Positions 11,397-21,761 of a DNA stretch of 64,000 nt are shown piece by piece (the first letter of the stretch is position 1; every line of letters begins with the position of its first letter). The notes beneath the pieces are model-generated. The model saw nothing but the letters and a program-made list of their open reading frames with translations, searched no databases and was not told where the DNA came from. A program made the translations under genes and the position numbers. This stretch comes from Telmatactis stephensoni (lineage: Eukaryota; Cnidaria; Anthozoa; Actiniaria; Isophelliidae), in assembly GCA_029948255.1 (NCBI GenBank), contig JALIZF010001795.1:682001-746000 (forward strand), given 5' to 3'.

Positions 11397-12297
11397 ATAT
11401 TTACAAGAACGTATACGTACAAGTAAAAACAAGTTCTTTGATTACTGCATGAAAACAATACTGAATTAAGTTGGGGTAATCAATCCAATGTAATATAGAA
11501 TAGCTCCCAGATTTGAGGCTCAGGGCGTTGATACACGCTGAAACTTTTCTCTGAAACTTGCCTCGATCACTGATGTGAGACAAGTTTCACAACGCATTGC
11601 ACCGTGTAACATGGTCATTTGGCTGAAACTTTCCCCGGGTCGGTTTCACGAGATGGTTTCACAAAAAGTAGAACTGCTTTCTACTCCTGCAACAAAAAAC
11701 TTGTGTCGCGAACAAGTTTCAGGACGAAATATTAGCGTGCAACGCCCCTTATGAAACTCGTCTCGCATCAGCGATCGACACAAGTGCATATAGAGCATTA
11801 AGCCCGCATGTAGTGGTGTTTTAATGATCATGAATACTTTATTACTCAACGAACGTCGTCATAGGAATGTGAGCATGAGCGTTACAAAATTAAGGAAACG
11901 TTGCCGAAGGCATGGAGGCACACGAGCTCCTTTCGGAAGGCCGAAAATTTTCGACAGGATTCGACAGATCGAGCGAGCATTTTCGTAGTTGCGAATTAGT
12001 CTTTCCGAAGCAATCTTCAGAAGTTCCGATCGACTGATTTTCTTTATCCCTTGTGGGTTATCCACTACGGTTAGAACGAAGCTTCTGATTTGGTAAAGCA
12101 ACAAAAACAAAGAATATGTGGATTACTCTGAACAATGCCTTTTTGTTCTACTTGTCGCCTGTGGTATTGTTTCCTTCCGACCGTAATGAATTACTGTCCC
12201 TTGTGTAATCCAAAATTGATACTTCGTGTTTTTTCTAATGTGTTTACTAGCTTTTTAATTATATCCCAGTTAAGGAATTATTGCCGGTCTCAATGAC

Positions 12298-12688
12298 CAC
12301 AATCATCGTCATCATCATCACCATCATCATTGTCATCAGAATGGCTAATGTCACGAGCGAAATTTCTAGAACAAAGAATGATGGGAACTGTAGTCCTTGC
12401 AGTTTCTTTAGGTCCACCAAATGAAAAGAAACCCGAAAGTGTGTTTCTGTGTTTTCCTTACCGAAAACGCAAGTATTTTAGCAATAGAAATTTGAAACGC
12501 CACAAAATGGTAACAGATTGATCCTTTGAAATCGTTGTTAGATTTTTGCTGGACTACAACTCCCAGAGTGCTTTGCAAGGTTTTGCTTACTATTATCAAC
12601 ATCCCAGCTTACAACTGCATTATCAGCAATATAGGGCTACTAGCTGTTTTTATCCGATAAGCATTCGTTGTTTATCATCATATCATCG

Positions 12689-12724
<36 letters not shown>

Positions 12725-12880
12725 CAATCATCGTCGATTAAAACTATCAGCTTACTACTACATAGTAGTTATATATGATTGCTGTTCTCACCATATAAGC
12801 AGTCGTTATTGATCTGATCATCATCATTATTCATCATTATTATCATTATCATCATCATCATCACCATCAGAATCATCGTC
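12298..12880. repeat. Cluster of (CAT)n microsatellites
   Basis: There are three separate CATCAT tracts at about 12300-12335, 12670-12735 and 12818-12870. Histidine-rich open frames here are repeat artefacts. Between them, 12375-12400 and 12545-12580 are inverted copies of ACTACA(A/G)TTCCCA(T/G)..., another small foldback, related in sequence to the ends of the MITE at 10434. Confidence 0.85.
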
Positions 12881-13115
12881 AATCAAAATACCAGCTTACT
12901 ACTACTATAACTTAGCGATATAAGATCTACTGTTACACCCGTATTGCTGGGTTTCATCCGTACCTTCGGGAATCAAAGGACAATGAAGCGGTAGCCATGT
13001 TGGATGAACAAACAAGTGACGCTAATGAGAAATCTTTTGTTGAAGTTCATCCAAGATAGGCTGCCGTGACGTCACATGCAACCCAAGAATAATTAATCAA
13101 TTATTGTGTTTGTAG

Positions 13116-14622
13116 GTCAAGAAGATTGGTTTCCAACACATTATCGTTGCGTCCTTTTCCCACATGACTCGTCTAGGAGACACCTTCATCCAACAACTTC
13201 ACGAGAAAGGAGAAGATTTTAACAAGTTTTACGCCTTCAGCGAGTTCCTGGAGTCCATTGATAAGAACAGGGTTCCCGACCATAAAGCGATTCCCGTTGG
13301 TTTGAGAAAGTGTAAAGAACTGGGTATCAAGCATGTCATCATAGAGGCTGATCTGGTCTGGGGTGGAATCGACTACACCGTATTCACTGACGATCTCATG
13401 TGCCAAGTCTTCTCTGACAGGATGAAATGGGTCCGTGAAAACCTCTCTAAAGATTCGCGCATTTTCTGGAACATACGCGATCTTCCAGATTGCATGAAGA
13501 AAAACCCTCAGCGCTTGTTCAAAGTGATCCATTATTTTTCTTCCTTGCCAGCTAATGAAAGACCATTTGGGTTGCTCTACGAGGAGTCTGGAAAGTATCT
13601 TCCAGAGGAGCTGGGTGTGTGGACTAGAGCCGTTCGTCAAGAGATGGATGCCTGTGGATTCCAAGATGGTCATTTTCCTTGTGCACGTTCACGAGCAGTG
13701 GGGAATGCAGGATTCTACTCAGTTAGAATGCCTTGCCAATGGAGCTAATGGTATCTGGGCTAGCCTCTGCATCGAAGGTGCAGCTATGGGTCACTCGACT
13801 TCTACCGTCATGTTGATGAACCTCATTCGCCTTGGGAATAAAGAAGTACTCAAGATGTATAACTGTACCAAGCTCCGTAAAGCTGCCATCAAAGTCACAA
13901 AGATCACCACAGGTAAACCACCGGCCCCCAAGCAAGTCGTCTACGGTGAACGTGCTCTCGACATGGTTTTTGGAATGCCCAACTTTGCACCTGACAAGAA
14001 AGATTTTAACATGGCGGAATTCTTTGGCGAGGAACCAGTAATGAGAATGACCACTCTGGCATCTCCTGGAATGATCGTCACAAGACTCACAAATTTGTTC
14101 GGTAAAAATCCAGAATTCACTGAAGAGAGAGCCAAAAGAATGCTGGAAGTCATGTTAGAAGACCTGCACAAAAACAGAAAGGAAGAATACATGAGTAAAG
14201 TTGGTCTGGCTGTCTTGTTTGATCGTTCTGGTGGTAAACTGACAGCAGAGATGGCAGACATTATTGCAGAGGACAAGAAGATGAGCCCCTACGCCAAAGG
14301 CTTGATGGACGAGGTACGTGCTATGTGGGATGAATGGGATTTGAGAGATGGAAAGAAAGATAACATGTTGTCGTTTGATGCCTTCTACAATGGTTTCCTT
14401 GCTCCATACTTTGGCTGCTACCGATGTGATGAGACCAAGAAAGCTTTGTGCGCCTTGGACATGGATGCTGATGGCCAAGTTGACTGGAATGAGTTTGCTT
14501 TGTACCTCAAATGGGCCTTGCGCCAGTATCCCAAGACACCAAATGCCGAAGAACTTCTCTCCACAGCTTTCCGCAAAGGCTTGATCCCAGCCATGCAAGA
14601 CACAGTTCTTAAACAAACCTAG
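13116..14622 (+). CDS. TIM-barrel (HMG-CoA lyase-like) protein with C-terminal EF-hand, last exon, frameshifted
   Basis: A splice acceptor (TTGTGTTTGTAG, ending 13115) opens directly into coding sequence VKKIGFQHIIVASFSHMTRL, so ATG 13164 is internal and earlier exons are missing from view. The first frame runs to about 13670. From there the frame one base downstream continues to the TAG at 14620-14622. The break lies in GGTCATTTTCCTTGTGCAC (about 13664-13682) and looks like one extra base. Motifs: EADLVWGG, then HVHEQWGMQDST (HxH of DRE-TIM/HMGL-type barrels), then GANGIWASLCIEGAAMGHS. A canonical EF-hand loop DMDADGQVDWNE lies at 14458-14493. No introns occur for 1.5 kb. Substrate is unknown; catalysis is inferred only from the fold. 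It may be a real gene with a sequencing error, or a young pseudogene. Confidence 0.72.
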
Positions 14623-15018
14623 TTGAACTGTCAAACTAAAACTTGTATTGACACAACGATTGTTAATTGTTTTATTATAATTTCATAATTAATAGTTTTA
14701 TGATAAAAAAATATAATAGCTTTGTTTGTAAAAAAAAAACTATGTAATTGTGTATAACTTACACGGGTATGAACCATTGATATCAAGGGGCTAAAAGTTT
14801 GTGTAAACCAATGAACAATGACTGTTAAGTGCATTCATTTCTTTTTTATGTCAGTTAAAACCTGTAAAATATCCTATAGGTGATAAAAATGATTAAATAA
14901 TGGAATGTTGTTCTCTGTTTCTTTTTCGCTCCAGGTGTTTCCTTGGTGGATGGGTGGTTATTAACTGAATCATTTATCAATCACAACACACTACGCAATC
15001 ACTGCCCTTTTATGACCG

Positions 15019-15153
15019 AGGGTGACACACGACGTAGCCGTGCTTTTCAAAATTTTCCATGTGCTTCATATTACTTTCTTTCAAACTTCTCCCTGAATAT
15101 GTCCATTGCAGCTGTTCTGGCGACTCTTACATTTCCCTCATCACCCTTCAGTA
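15019..15153 (+). pseudogene. Relic of a third CLN3 copy (exon 2 fragment)
   Basis: GAGGGTGACACACGACGTAG and the next 115 bases closely match 26127-26261 in the first CLN3 gene. That segment encodes the start of the second half of the protein, with SYYFL..FSL.MSIAAVL. A base is lost before TTTTCCATGTG, so the frame is shifted. Homology stops abruptly at CCCTTCAG, where the T-rich tract and 17-bp arrays begin. No flanking exon survives. It shows that the local CLN3 cluster once extended further left, or that a fragment was copied here. Confidence 0.85.
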
Positions 15154-15174
15154 CGGAAGCCCAGGAGGGCCACT

Positions 15175-15362
15175 TTTGATTTTTGTGTTTTTCGTTTTTA
15201 CTTTTTTACTTTATCGTTTTTCTTTTTAACTTTTTCGTTTTTATTTTTACTTTTTGGTTTTGTACAGGCCCGCAAGTGATCCCAAGTGATCCCAGATGCC
15301 GGGGCCGCAAATGATCCCACTAGAGGCCCGCAAATGATCCCGGGCCCGCAAATGAACCCAGT
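15175..15362. repeat. T-rich tract plus left array of a 17-bp unit
   Basis: A pyrimidine-rich stretch (CTTTTT.. units, 15175-15262) is followed by about five copies of GGCCCGCAAATGATCCC (15264-15362). The array is mirrored in inverse orientation at 19549-19623. A GGATGGAACGGAA...ACTATAAGT motif just inside occurs in direct orientation near both arrays. Confidence 0.75.
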
Positions 15363-15646
15363 GGAAAATATGGCATCTGATATGGATGGAACGGAATAAC
15401 TATAAGTGATTAAAAACAAAATATAAACTGTATATTAGTGTGTAAGAGTTTCTAAATCTAAATATGGTGATTCTATATGTCTTAACTGAAAATTGAGCTT
15501 GATTTATAATAATACCTGACATCAGTGTCGTTGTAGTGGCCATCGGTCGAATCAGATAACCGCGGCTCCCCATTTATGTAGCTTAAGACCCTTCTCATGA
15601 CAGTCTTGCACGTGTAGTGATGTTTGATTGCTTTTTATCGACTGCT

Positions 15647-15866
15647 ATGAAATCTATCTTAATTCTAATATTTTTGTTGTGCTTTTACGCCGCAAACTCC
15701 GCCAAAAATGACAACAAATTAAAAAAGCAAAGACAAAGACTGAACTTGAAAAAGAGTGAAGCTGAACGTTCTTGCCTCCCACTGCCTCTTTTATATTTGC
15801 ATGGGATTGTACATATGGAACCAAAGCAGTTACAACGCTTCTATGAAATGAATCATCCACTCCCCG
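15647..15866 (+). CDS. Possible first exon of a small secreted protein
   Basis: ATG at 15647 opens a frame with a convincing signal peptide (MKSILILIFLLCFYAANSA, cleavage likely after A19). A strongly basic stretch rich in K, R and N follows, then SCLPLPLLYLHGIVHMEPKQ. A good 5' splice site, CCCCG|GTAAGC, follows at 15867. The exon would give 73 codons plus one base. No downstream exon or homologue is recognised. An unspliced read-through ends at 15922. It could be chance; the signal peptide and donor are the only evidence. Confidence 0.35.
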
Positions 15867-15981
15867 GTAAGCTAGAATATAGGAGTAGCGTATGTGGCGT
15901 CAGTATGAACATGATCTTTTAAACTCTGTTCAAATGGTAATTCTAAGGTATATATCATGATGTTTAAAAACGTCTTCCTAA

Positions 15982-16167
15982 TAGGCCATTTGCATGATGG
16001 CGTCATATACTACAACTACCCGAATGCTTTGCCCCCTTTCTTTTGTAAAATAATTAGTGCCAATTGTTTTGCTATTCTCAGGAGGGAATAAAAATCTGAA
16101 TAAGAAAGAACATTCGTGGAGCATTCTGGTAGTTGTAGTAAAATGACGCCATCGTGCAAATGGCCTA
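15982..16167. mobile_element. MITE, about 186 bp (copy 2)
   Basis: It has the same ends (TAGGCCATTTGCA...TGCAAATGGCCTA) and interior as 10434-10619, with only scattered differences. Confidence 0.85.
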
Positions 16168-16856
16168 TTCAGTGTGTGACAGATATTAGTTATTGTGTTG
16201 GAATGATTAGTTATTAAGCTAAACTCATGGGATTATCATCCCTTAGGATACTTGGGAAGTTTTCGAAGCAAAAAGAAGCATAACGTTAAACGCAAAAACA
16301 AATTGAGAGAGAGAGAGGAATAAAAAGAAACACAAAAATGTGAATCATCAAGTGGTTTGTCACGCGCTAAGTTTTTGCTTTGTATTTGTTAAAGTTTTGA
16401 TATTTAATTTCCACAACGATTGTAGAAAACATTGAGGTAACGAACTAATCAGTTTAGGACGAAGCTCATTGTGTAATTGCACATAATAATATACATGAAA
16501 AATTACTCGATTCTGATTGGTCGAGAACAGTGCAGTAACACAGTGCAGAAGAGCTGTAATACAGTGCAAATTACATTTGAATTTATAATTTCAAAGTCGC
16601 ATTAAGATCAATTTTTCCTTATACTGCTATTGTTAAACATAACCAAGAATTACAAATATAGAGGTTTTCATTCATTAAAGTACATGTTTATTTGAAAAAA
16701 ATGGCAAAAACTATAAACAATTTTTGATGACTTGCGCGCGCCACTGACGCCATCACATCTCAACGAGCGCGCGGAAAGTTTTCTTCTCGAGATTTTATTT
16801 TATTTTTTTAAAATCAACGTTTATTTTCTTGAATTTTTTTATGTATATTATTAGAA

Positions 16857-17025
16857 GGTAATCATACGATTTCTCGTTCAATTTTGAACGAATTTGCACT
16901 CGTGTGTTTTTCAAAGAGCTCAAATTGCACTCACCCTACGGGCTCGTGCAATTTTGCTATTCTTTGAAAAACACACTCGTGCGAATTAATTCCAAATTGA
17001 ACTCGAAACCGTATGATTACCTATA
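16857..17025. mobile_element. Foldback MITE
   Basis: AGGTAATCATACGATTTCTC, then CGTTCAATTTTGAACG and CTCGTGTGTTTTTCAAAG, is inverted on the right and ends CGTATGATTACCTA. The spacer is CTCACCCTACGGGCTCGTG-like. It abuts the 3' end of the LINE at 17030-19400. Confidence 0.75.
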
Positions 17026-17175
17026 CTTATTTATTTTATTTTTATTTATAAACTTCGCCCTAGGGCGGGAGCAGCTCACAGGACAAAGGTTCCAAAAACG
17101 AGACTCCCTGGTACAAAAAATACGTATACAAGTGAACAAATTAACTAGGACGTAAAGACACTTAACAACAGACAC

Positions 17176-19236
17176 TTAACAACAGAGCTTTAACAATAAG
17201 TTTTTCAATGGCCTGCTTACATGACATTTGACGCAGATACTTTTATATGATTGAGGCACTGTAGGATCATAAACTTTCAGAGTTAAGTCTAAGTAGTATT
17301 TGCGTAGTTCAGATTTAAAACTGTCAATAGATTTGGTGATGTCCCTTAGGGATTCAGGAAGCGTGTTGAAGGTTCGGGAGGCTCTCGGGTAGAAACTGTT
17401 TTGAAATGTGACAGTCTTTGATTTTGGTAAGTCCAACAATATACTCTTAGATGAAGCAGTACGTCTTGTGGTTCTGACAGGTTGAGATATCTTGAAATGA
17501 GCATCAGAGGCATTGACAAGCGATTTATAGGTGTAAACCAGGTCCAAGTACTCGTGCCAGTAACAGAGAGGCAGAAGACCAATGCGTAGAAGTCTGTTCT
17601 TGTAAGAAAGTTCAGTTCGGTAAGGCAAGGATAGTATATACTTTGTGGCGCGTCGCTGTACTCTTTCGATAGTTTCAATCATTTTGACTGTTTGGGGAGC
17701 CCAGACCTGAGAGCTATATGAGAGGTTGCTCCTCACTAACGCTGTATACAGTTCTTTACGGGCAGTTTGGTTTTTAACCTCCAAGGTCGATCTCCGAATA
17801 AAACCCAGCATCTTGTTGGCCTTGGAGATAGTTGCTAATACATGTGAGTTCCATTTCAAGTCCTTGCACACTAGTACCCCGAGATCTTTTTGCATATCCG
17901 TGCGCTTCATTGGAGTATCATTAAGAAGATACGTTGCTACCACTGGATTAACATTCCTTGTTGTAGACATGACACAGCATTTAGACTCATTGAGATCCAT
18001 CCTCCAATCTTTACACCACCAGCTGATTCGATCAAGGTCCTCCTGGAGTAGCAGTCCATCATCAGTGTTCAACATGGGACGGTAACACTTGGTGTCGTCC
18101 GCAAATAGCGCTATGGAAGTGTGAGTAGCGACTGTAGCCAGATCATTGACGTAAATCAGGAACATGACTGGCCCTAATATAGAGCCTTGCGGTACGCCAG
18201 AAAGTACGGGGAGGAGATGTGATGTTTCCCCAAGCACGGTTACTTTCTGATATCTGTTACTTAGGTAATCTGAGAACCAGCAGAGGAGGTTGCCATTAAT
18301 GCCAAATAGGTGTAGCTTTTGCAAAAGTAGCTGATGGTCGACTCTGTCGAATGCTTTGGCAAAGTCCAAGTAGATGGTGTCGACTTGTACTCGTTTGTCT
18401 AACATCTCACCTATTTCATTCAGAACTTGGAGAAGCTGTGAGGTTGTCGATTTTCCTTTAAGAAAGCCAAACTGCAGACTATGAAGCTGACTAGAGATAT
18501 GCTCAATAAGTCGATTATACACACAGCGCTCCATGGCTTTAGAGACTAGAGGTATGATGTTGGCAACTTTCCATGAAGCTGGAAGCCTACCCATCTGCAA
18601 ACATTTATTGAAGAAAACACACAGCGAAGTAGAAATGCATGGTGCATAGTTCTTTAGGAGTCTTGCCGGGATTTTGTCGGGTCCAGTTGCCTTGTGAACA
18701 TCGAGCGAGAGAAGTGCTTTGAGAACCTCGTCAGGAGTTAATGAGAGCTGGGATATTTCTTGATTGTAATTCACAAGGAGATTATTCGTGTGTTGATGTT
18801 CTTCGTATTCACAGCTTGAGCAAGGTGGTTTAAATACTGAGTAAAAGTAGTTGTTAAACAAGTTTGCAATATCAACAGGTTTACTAGCTCTGTACGTGCC
18901 ATCGGGATGAGTCCACGACATCTTGTTGGGAACACTGGATTGATTTGTTGCAGACTTGAATGCGGACCAGAACTTTTTGGTATTTGATTTCAACAAATCG
19001 GGCAAGGCCTCAAACCACTTTCTTCGCTTAGTTGATATTAATTTTTTAACTTGGCGTATGAGAGCTCGAAATTTCTCATGAACGCTTAGGCGCCCTGTCT
19101 TCTTCGCCTTTCTTCTGACAGTCTCCTTCTTTTTTAAGAGATGCTTTACTTCATTGTCTAGCCATGGAGGGGTGTTGTTGCGTCTGAATGTCTTCACTGG
19201 AATGTGGTCAGCGACCGCTCCGAGAAAAAAATCCAT
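17176..19236 (-). CDS. Non-LTR retrotransposon reverse transcriptase, intact frame
   Basis: A 686-codon frame encodes a CR1/L2/Jockey-type RT. The N-terminal linker has DHIPVKTFRRNNTPPWLDNE. RT motifs follow in order: TGPDKIPARLLK, a QFGFLKGKSTTSQLLQ fingers/palm entry, YLDFAKAFDRVDH, SGVPQGSILGPVMFLIYVND, and the catalytic ALFADDTK (coding bases about 18090-18110). Thumb and C-terminal segments include LGVLVCKDLKWNSHV and NTLPESLRDI. The open frame continues upstream of 19236 to about 19400, with DTRTVYNYRLADWNGLLQTL typical of the segment after the AP endonuclease. The endonuclease itself is absent, so the element is 5'-truncated. The 3' tail is an (ATAAA)n tract at about 17028-17050. It encodes retrotransposition, not a host function. 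Confidence 0.93.
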   Translation of the reverse strand: MDFFLGAVADHIPVKTFRRNNTPPWLDNEVKHLLKKKETVRRKAKKTGRLSVHEKFRALIRQVKKLISTKRRKWFEALPDLLKSNTKKFWSAFKSATNQSSVPNKMSWTHPDGTYRASKPVDIANLFNNYFYSVFKPPCSSCEYEEHQHTNNLLVNYNQEISQLSLTPDEVLKALLSLDVHKATGPDKIPARLLKNYAPCISTSLCVFFNKCLQMGRLPASWKVANIIPLVSKAMERCVYNRLIEHISSQLHSLQFGFLKGKSTTSQLLQVLNEIGEMLDKRVQVDTIYLDFAKAFDRVDHQLLLQKLHLFGINGNLLCWFSDYLSNRYQKVTVLGETSHLLPVLSGVPQGSILGPVMFLIYVNDLATVATHTSIALFADDTKCYRPMLNTDDGLLLQEDLDRISWWCKDWRMDLNESKCCVMSTTRNVNPVVATYLLNDTPMKRTDMQKDLGVLVCKDLKWNSHVLATISKANKMLGFIRRSTLEVKNQTARKELYTALVRSNLSYSSQVWAPQTVKMIETIERVQRRATKYILSLPYRTELSYKNRLLRIGLLPLCYWHEYLDLVYTYKSLVNASDAHFKISQPVRTTRRTASSKSILLDLPKSKTVTFQNSFYPRASRTFNTLPESLRDITKSIDSFKSELRKYYLDLTLKVYDPTVPQSYKSICVKCHVSRPLKNLLLKLCC

Positions 19237-19548
19237 CCAGCGCTGCCAGTCTGAGTCTATATCAGTGGAGATGTCAGAGGGAGAAAGATCTATAAGCCTT
19301 AAAGTTTGTAATAGGCCGTTCCAGTCGGCGAGACGATAGTTGTAGACAGTGCGTGTGTCGCAGCCAGATGACTTTGCGTGACTGTTACTTATTACTATAC
19401 TTATATTAGCTTTAGTTGTTTGGACACTCAGATTCTTTATTGTACTAATTATAAAATTCGTGGATACTAAAAATGTTCTAGTAATTACGTGACGGGTTTT
19501 TATCTGATGGATGGAACGGAACTATAAGTAATTATATATTTTCCCCAG

Positions 19549-19830
19549 GGATCATTTGCGGGCCTTGGTTCATTTGCGGGCCTGGGATCATTTGCGGGCC
19601 TCTAGTGGGATCATTTACGGGCCTGTACAGTTTTCATTTTTTGCTTTTTGCTTTTTACTTTTTTCTTTTAAGTTTTCATTTGCGTATTTTTGAAGTTGGT
19701 TTTCATTTTTTGGCTTTTTTTATTTTTGGCTTTTTCGTACGTTTTTATTTTGTACTATTTGGTTTATATTTTTTACTTTTTGGTTTTCAGTTTTTTACTT
19801 TTTGGTTTTTATTTCTTACTATGGTAATCC
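19549..19830. repeat. Right (inverted) array of the 17-bp unit plus T-rich tract
   Basis: About four copies of GGGATCATTTGCGGGCC (19549-19623) are the reverse complement of the left array at 15264-15362, with CTGTACA at the outer edge of both. A T-rich TTTTTACTTTTTGG tract runs to about 19830. Unlike the arrays, the T-rich tracts are not inverted. Confidence 0.75.
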
Positions 19831-19904
19831 CGATGTAAACAAGACACATACCATTAAAAACTTCAGTCTTTATGTAGTAAGTGGACGAAAGTTCATAACT
19901 GTGG

Positions 19905-20084
19905 ATGCTTTCATACAAGAACTACAGCCGTTTCAAGTTGACCGTTCCGAGCACTAGAGAAATTGTAGGAAGCCTCCTTAACCTCAAAGACAAAAACACA
20001 CATCCCTCCAATGCTGTTTACCAAGTTACCTGCTCATGCGGAGAGAAATACATTGGCGAAACACTACGGACACTACGGAATTTA
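19905..20084 (+). pseudogene. GIY-YIG (Penelope-like) endonuclease fragment
   Basis: The frame reads NAVYQVTCSCGEKYIGETLR, the hallmark VY.I.C.CG..YIGET of GIY-YIG domains at the end of Penelope-like retroelement proteins. The RT is not present. The frame is interrupted at 20085 by a Harbinger-like MITE. After removal of the MITE a few more codons follow before similarity is lost. Fragment only. Confidence 0.7.
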
Positions 20085-20489
20085 GGGGGTGTTTACATGA
20101 CACTAGGATCATCGTAGCACTAGGATCATCCTAACAGGCGAACCAACATTTACGTTTAGTTTACGTGCCCGAACCAGCCCGAAGCAGAGTTCAAAGAAAT
20201 GAGTGATTGCTCGTCCTAGGTCACCCGAACTACCACAGTGGCCACAACATTAGCGTTTCCTAATCCTATAGTTGGCGAAGCATCTCTACTTTTTTCCGTT
20301 TACATGACCGAAACATACTCCTAGTGCTAGGATATTCCTACCGGCGAGACAGGATCATCCTATAGTAGTAGGATGATCCTAGTACCCGAAGTGAAGACAC
20401 AAATTTCCATGTAAACAGAATCTAGTAAATGTATACCAGGTAGGATGATTCGCCTGCTAGGATGATCCTAGTGCCATGTATACACCCCC
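20085..20489. mobile_element. PIF/Harbinger-like MITE, 405 bp, TTA target duplication
   Basis: It begins GGGGGTGTTTACATGACACT and ends AGTGCCATGTATACACCCCC. TTA is duplicated at 20082-20084 and 20490-20492. A CTAGGATCATCCTA dyad is repeated in both subterminal regions and again near 20350-20385. A 3-bp TTA target and G-rich termini are typical of Harbinger-type elements. Confidence 0.88.
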
Positions 20490-20539
20490 TTAGAAATACG
20501 CACTGATGTTCATATCAACCCTTCTCACGCTTCAGAGAG

Positions 20540-20756
20540 TTTTGTCACGAAAAAGACCTTGTGGAGGAACAACATCACATTGAAATCTATCCCATAAGGC
20601 TTTAAATCCACGCAATCTTTCTCCATTGCACGCAGCACAGAAACGATTTTGGTACGACTTGCCATCTTTGCTTACCACAGGAATGGCATCCAGTATAGTT
20701 TTTAACAGTTTCAGTTTGGAGTTTCTCAAGCAAAACACCTTACGTTTTGCCCATGA
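20540..20756 (-). pseudogene. Receptor ectodomain-like exon fragment
   Basis: The minus-strand frame contains AIPVVSKDGKSYQNRFCAAC followed by NGE, then W..FQCDVV. A Y-x-N-x-(Y/F)-C-A-x-C-N core with later W and C resembles the cysteine-rich segment before the transmembrane part of adhesion/Methuselah-like GPCRs. The frame is about 70 codons, has no start codon of its own, and has a stop (TGA) at the end. No flanking exons or transmembrane segments are visible nearby. It is probably a stranded exon or gene fragment; the family call is tentative. Confidence 0.4.
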
Positions 20757-20765
20757 TCAGGGGCA

Positions 20766-21182
20766 ATTATCAGTGATAATCCAAATATCCATATACTCCA
20801 CATAATTTATTTATATATTGTCGTTTCTATCAACTGAACTATATTTTTCTTTTGATTATTTAGAAGTTTAGATATAAATTATCGTTCCCATGCACTTCTC
20901 ATTATCGTAAACCTTTTCTTTTGATCCATATTTATTTGCTTATTTATTATCTATTATTAGTATAAGTTTATGTGACATACTCAGTCATGTCAACTTAATT
21001 AGTATACTTGTGTCAGTGTATGTTTCTTCCTTTTACCGATAGACCAACATATTCCAATTCATTTGATTTACAGCTATCTCAACATTTTTGTTGTACCTAA
21101 ACTTGCCAAACGTTAAGTCATTTCTGATATTTTTTATGCAATATCCAGAACTATATTGCTAACTCCTGGTACTATATAAATA

Positions 21183-21183
<1 letters not shown>
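20766..21183. other. AT-rich stretch, no gene seen
   Basis: Low-GC DNA without long frames, inverted repeats or family matches that I can recognise. It ends in CTATATAAATAG just before the (TCTG)n tract, which may be the 3' end of an old retroelement. Confidence 0.5.
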
Positions 21184-21226
<43 letters not shown>

Positions 21227-21252
21227 GTCTGTCTGTCTGTCTGTCTGTCTGC
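21184..21252. repeat. (TCTG)n microsatellite
   Basis: About 17 tandem TCTG units with one TCTA interruption. Confidence 0.97.
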
Positions 21253-21761
21253 ACAACAGTCGTTAATATTTCACATTCAGGATCACAAAAACATGAAATA
21301 TTGTTGAGCTCAGACACTGAGACTGAAATGTGCATTTCATCTCTACATCTGTTTTTGGCATGAGTAGGTTGGCTGGCATGGGTAATGGTAAAGTTAGGCT
21401 CAGTTGAACACTCACTTGTTGGAAATTTTTCTATTCCTCCATATAATTATCAGCAATCAGCCAATGAAAGCGTACCGGTCAGGCCCATCAAACATAATAA
21501 ATGAAGGTAAAACAAAAGATTGTGCACGGTCAAGCCACCCTATTTTTCACGGATTAATTAATATAATCACTCTGTTGTCGTTCCATTTGAGTGAAAAGGA
21601 CGGAACAATGGATTTCCAAACCATTTCACTCTATCAACTTTGGCGCTCTGTTGGACCATAGTTAATTAATTATTAACTATGGTTAGACAAAATTAACAAT
21701 TATAATATAGTAATTTTGGCGCTCTATTGACTTTTGACTTCGAAATTCAAGGTTCTTCAAA

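Noticed and set aside
12546..12812. Histidine-rich frame
   Set aside because: Product of the (CAT)n microsatellite.
13173..14634. Long minus-strand frames opposite the TIM-barrel exon
   Set aside because: Shadows of the plus-strand coding sequence, which has clear domain motifs.
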